From positions 1-14,003 of the forward strand of contig DIZL01000079.1 of the NCBI GenBank assembly GCA_002429385.1: 14,003 nt of DNA. Reading direction: 5' to 3'. The stretch comes from Prolixibacteraceae bacterium UBA6029. GTDB taxonomy: Bacteria; Bacteroidota; Bacteroidia; Bacteroidales; Prolixibacteraceae. The position numbers were made by a program, and so were the translations under genes. The notes beneath the pieces are model-generated. The model had not been told where the DNA came from. It searched no databases and saw only the letters and a program-made list of their open reading frames with translations. Positions 13,595 through 14,003 of this stretch are shown here, one piece after another. The number at the start of each line of letters is the position of its first letter. Position 1 is the first letter of the stretch.

Positions 13595-14003
13595 ATGCAA
13601 GCAAATTTATTTACTCCCGTGCCAATGTACAATTCAACTTTGGCAGAAATCGAAATCAGTTACAAACCAAAGTACAAGGCATCAGAACTGCAAAAGGTGG
13701 TTACTTCCGCTGATGCTTACTGTTGCTTAAAGGATGTTTTCCCAAGCCTGGATTACAGGGAATACTTTTACATTTTGTGTCTGAATCGGAATAACAAAGT
13801 TTTGGGATACTGCCAGATTTCAGCGGGTGGACTCACTGGCACAATGGCAGATGTACGAATGATTATGCAAGCTGCCTTGAAATCAAATAGCTGCTCAATT
13901 ATCTTAAGTCACTGCCATCCGAGTGGGAACCTGGAGCCTAGTGAAGCCGATAAAGATTTAACCAAGAAGATTCAAGAAGCTGGCAAGGTTCTCGACATTG
14001 CGG
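13595..14003 (+). CDS. RadC-like JAB/JAMM domain protein, 3' end outside the window
   Basis: An open frame runs from the ATG at 13595 to the window edge (136 codons, no stop). It reads YREYFYILCLNRNNKVLGY, ISAGGLTGTMADVRMIMQAA, then SIILSHCHPSGNLEPSEADK. This is the RadC/MPN+ (M67-like) zinc site: H106, H108, S116 and D119 in HxHPSGxxxPSxxD, with Cys in place of the usual Asn between the histidines. About 15-20 residues should be missing at the C-terminus. Short stand-alone RadC-like proteins of this size are frequent on Bacteroidota mobile and genomic islands. Their biochemical function is unsettled, and the old DNA-repair name is not supported by good evidence. The start is chosen at the first ATG with an A-rich leader (GACAAACA). 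A different-frame ORF over the same DNA (13503-13730) is a shadow. Confidence 0.9.
   Translation, partial: MQANLFTPVPMYNSTLAEIEISYKPKYKASELQKVVTSADAYCCLKDVFPSLDYREYFYILCLNRNNKVLGYCQISAGGLTGTMADVRMIMQAALKSNSCSIILSHCHPSGNLEPSEADKDLTKKIQEAGKVLDIA

Noticed and set aside
13503..13730. Separate 75-residue gene before RadC
   Set aside because: It overlaps the RadC-like frame, has no recognisable features, and low-complexity basic composition; it is a shadow frame.
1..14003. CRISPR array, tRNA or rRNA genes
   Set aside because: No regularly spaced short repeats, no cloverleaf-like segment with conserved T-loop sequence and no rRNA-like stretch was seen.

Overview
The window looks like an accessory (horizontally acquired) region of a Bacteroidota chromosome. 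The signs are a YD-repeat/RHS protein with the N-terminal layout typical of that phylum, a double helix-turn-helix regulator of a type common there, A-rich rather than Shine-Dalgarno-like start regions, a promoter element that matches the Bacteroidota -7 consensus TAnnTTTG exactly, and an AbiEi of the DUF6088 type. Genus cannot be fixed from this sequence.

Layout. (1) 1-4578: the 3' part of a large RHS/YD-repeat protein with tandem Ig-like repeats. It ends in a variable C-terminal domain that I read as an M15-like (peptidoglycan-peptidase fold) toxin tip. A small lipoprotein gene overlaps its stop codon and is a good immunity candidate. A terminator follows. (2) 4631-5930: a scrap yard. It holds one probably intact double-HTH regulator on the minus strand, an internal fragment of a ComM/YifB-type Mg-chelatase ATPase on the plus strand, a cluster of small palindromes, and two degraded copies of the same XRE-regulator C-terminus flanking them. 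(3) 6001-11207: a tightly coupled four-gene plus-strand operon, visibly more A+T-rich than its surroundings. It encodes a protein with two GHKL ATPase modules, a stand-alone receiver-domain protein, an HNH nuclease and an N6-adenine DNA methyltransferase. (4) 11626-13277: an AbiE-type (type IV) toxin-antitoxin pair behind a perfect 15-bp palindromic operator. The antitoxin is intact. The toxin carries an in-frame TGA where a tryptophan would be expected, between its two nucleotidyltransferase motifs. (5) 13595-14003: the start of a RadC-like JAB/JAMM-domain gene, cut by the window edge.

How the parts may work together. The four-gene operon is the strongest candidate for an undescribed system. 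The methyltransferase and HNH nuclease could form a restriction-modification pair. The dual-GHKL protein and receiver look like a phospho-signalling or ATP-driven sensing module placed upstream under the same transcription unit, as if self/non-self cleavage were gated by a two-component-like switch. An imperfectly repeated intergenic block of about 150 bp (terminator plus a conserved 21-nt core) follows both this operon and the AbiE pair, so the AbiE module sits between direct repeats. That fits cassette-wise assembly of a defence island. All functional links between genes are inferred from context and motifs.
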